Below, in pieces: positions 63,960-64,000 of a DNA stretch of 64,000 nucleotides. Made by a program: the position numbers and the translations under genes. The stretch is from Arcobacteraceae bacterium. Lineage in GTDB: Bacteria > Campylobacterota > Campylobacteria > Campylobacterales > Arcobacteraceae. The stretch's first letter is position 1, and each line of letters opens with the position of its first letter. A model generated the notes under the pieces. It saw only the letters and a list, made by a program, of their open reading frames with translations, searched no databases and was not told where the DNA came from. The stretch lies in NCBI GenBank assembly GCA_021107755.1, contig JAIOSF010000026.1:1-64000 (forward strand), written 5' to 3'.

Positions 63960-64000
63960 ATGGGAAAAATTGAAGATAAAATCAAACAAGATTTAATGAG
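63960..64000 (+). CDS. start of a gene cut by the right edge
   Basis: An ATG after TATAGGAAA opens a frame reading MGKIEDKIKQDLM to the window end. It follows a sigma54-type promoter, so it is probably another nitrogen fixation gene, but the visible part is too short to name. Confidence 0.55.
   Translation, partial: MGKIEDKIKQDLM

Overview
The window is AT-rich DNA from a member of the Campylobacterota, most likely an Arcobacteraceae (Arcobacter-like) bacterium. The support is the low G+C with A/T-biased codon use, the epsilon-type nap gene order (napA-G-H-B-F-L-D without napC), HQW[RK]QPL-type histidine kinases, and a molybdenum nitrogenase operon beside a molybdate-transport operon. It encodes both nitrogen fixation and part of denitrification. 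No tRNA, rRNA or CRISPR array was seen.

Layout. 1-2.7 kb: a GMC-type dehydrogenase with its small subunit, and a secreted KCG-repeat peptide. 2.9-7.5 kb: nifH, an unknown 119-aa gene, nifD and nifK, with a sigma54 promoter and RNA hairpins inside the operon. 7.6-12.1 kb: modE-modA-mop-modB-(two extra genes)-modC. 12.1-14.8 kb: a frameshifted gene and a CheY/CheC/GGDEF operon on the minus strand. 15-21.2 kb: a second nif-type block with a 32-aa membrane peptide, aldo/keto reductase, FAD oxidoreductase, nifT, nifA, a cysteine-less peroxiredoxin-like protein and a SIR2-like protein. 21.3-26.1 kb: an inserted defence-type island (RhuM, Septu-like PtuA/PtuB, broken DUF1016 nuclease). 26.1-27.8 kb: a nif-type clpX and a 116-aa partner. 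27.8-31.7 kb: moaA and a two-component/HD-GYP pair. 31.8-40.4 kb: nitric oxide reductase (norCBDQ, norEF), an Rrf2/NsrR-like regulator and associated membrane proteins. 40.5-45.3 kb: trmO, cytochromes, moaC, a PAS histidine kinase and nnrS. 45.8-53.0 kb: the nap operon. 53.1-58.6 kb: sensors, two Crp/Fnr regulators, FmdE-like, MOSC and YgbA-like genes. 58.6-63.9 kb: tandem ferredoxins and a sigma54-driven peroxiredoxin-like/hemerythrin/ankyrin/GNAT operon, a membrane protein and a patatin; a further gene starts at the right edge.

How the genes fit together. Seven GG-N10-GC elements, all ending TGCA, match sigma54 promoters and lie before nifH, the 32-aa/AKR operon, nifT, the SIR2-like gene, clpX, the peroxiredoxin-like/hemerythrin operon and the right-edge gene. 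With nifA in the same window, this defines a probable NifA regulon that includes several genes of unknown role. A second set of seven palindromes TTGA[TC]-N4-[AG]TCAA (Fnr/Dnr type) lies before moaA, the DUF2249 operon, the cytochrome genes, the moaC operon, napA and the fmdE operon, and two Crp/Fnr proteins with an ETLSR recognition helix are encoded nearby. Tandem palindromic repeats between norC and norE are probable operators for the adjacent Rrf2 regulator. Molybdenum supply (mod) and molybdopterin synthesis (moaA, moaC) serve both nitrogenase and the Nap enzyme.
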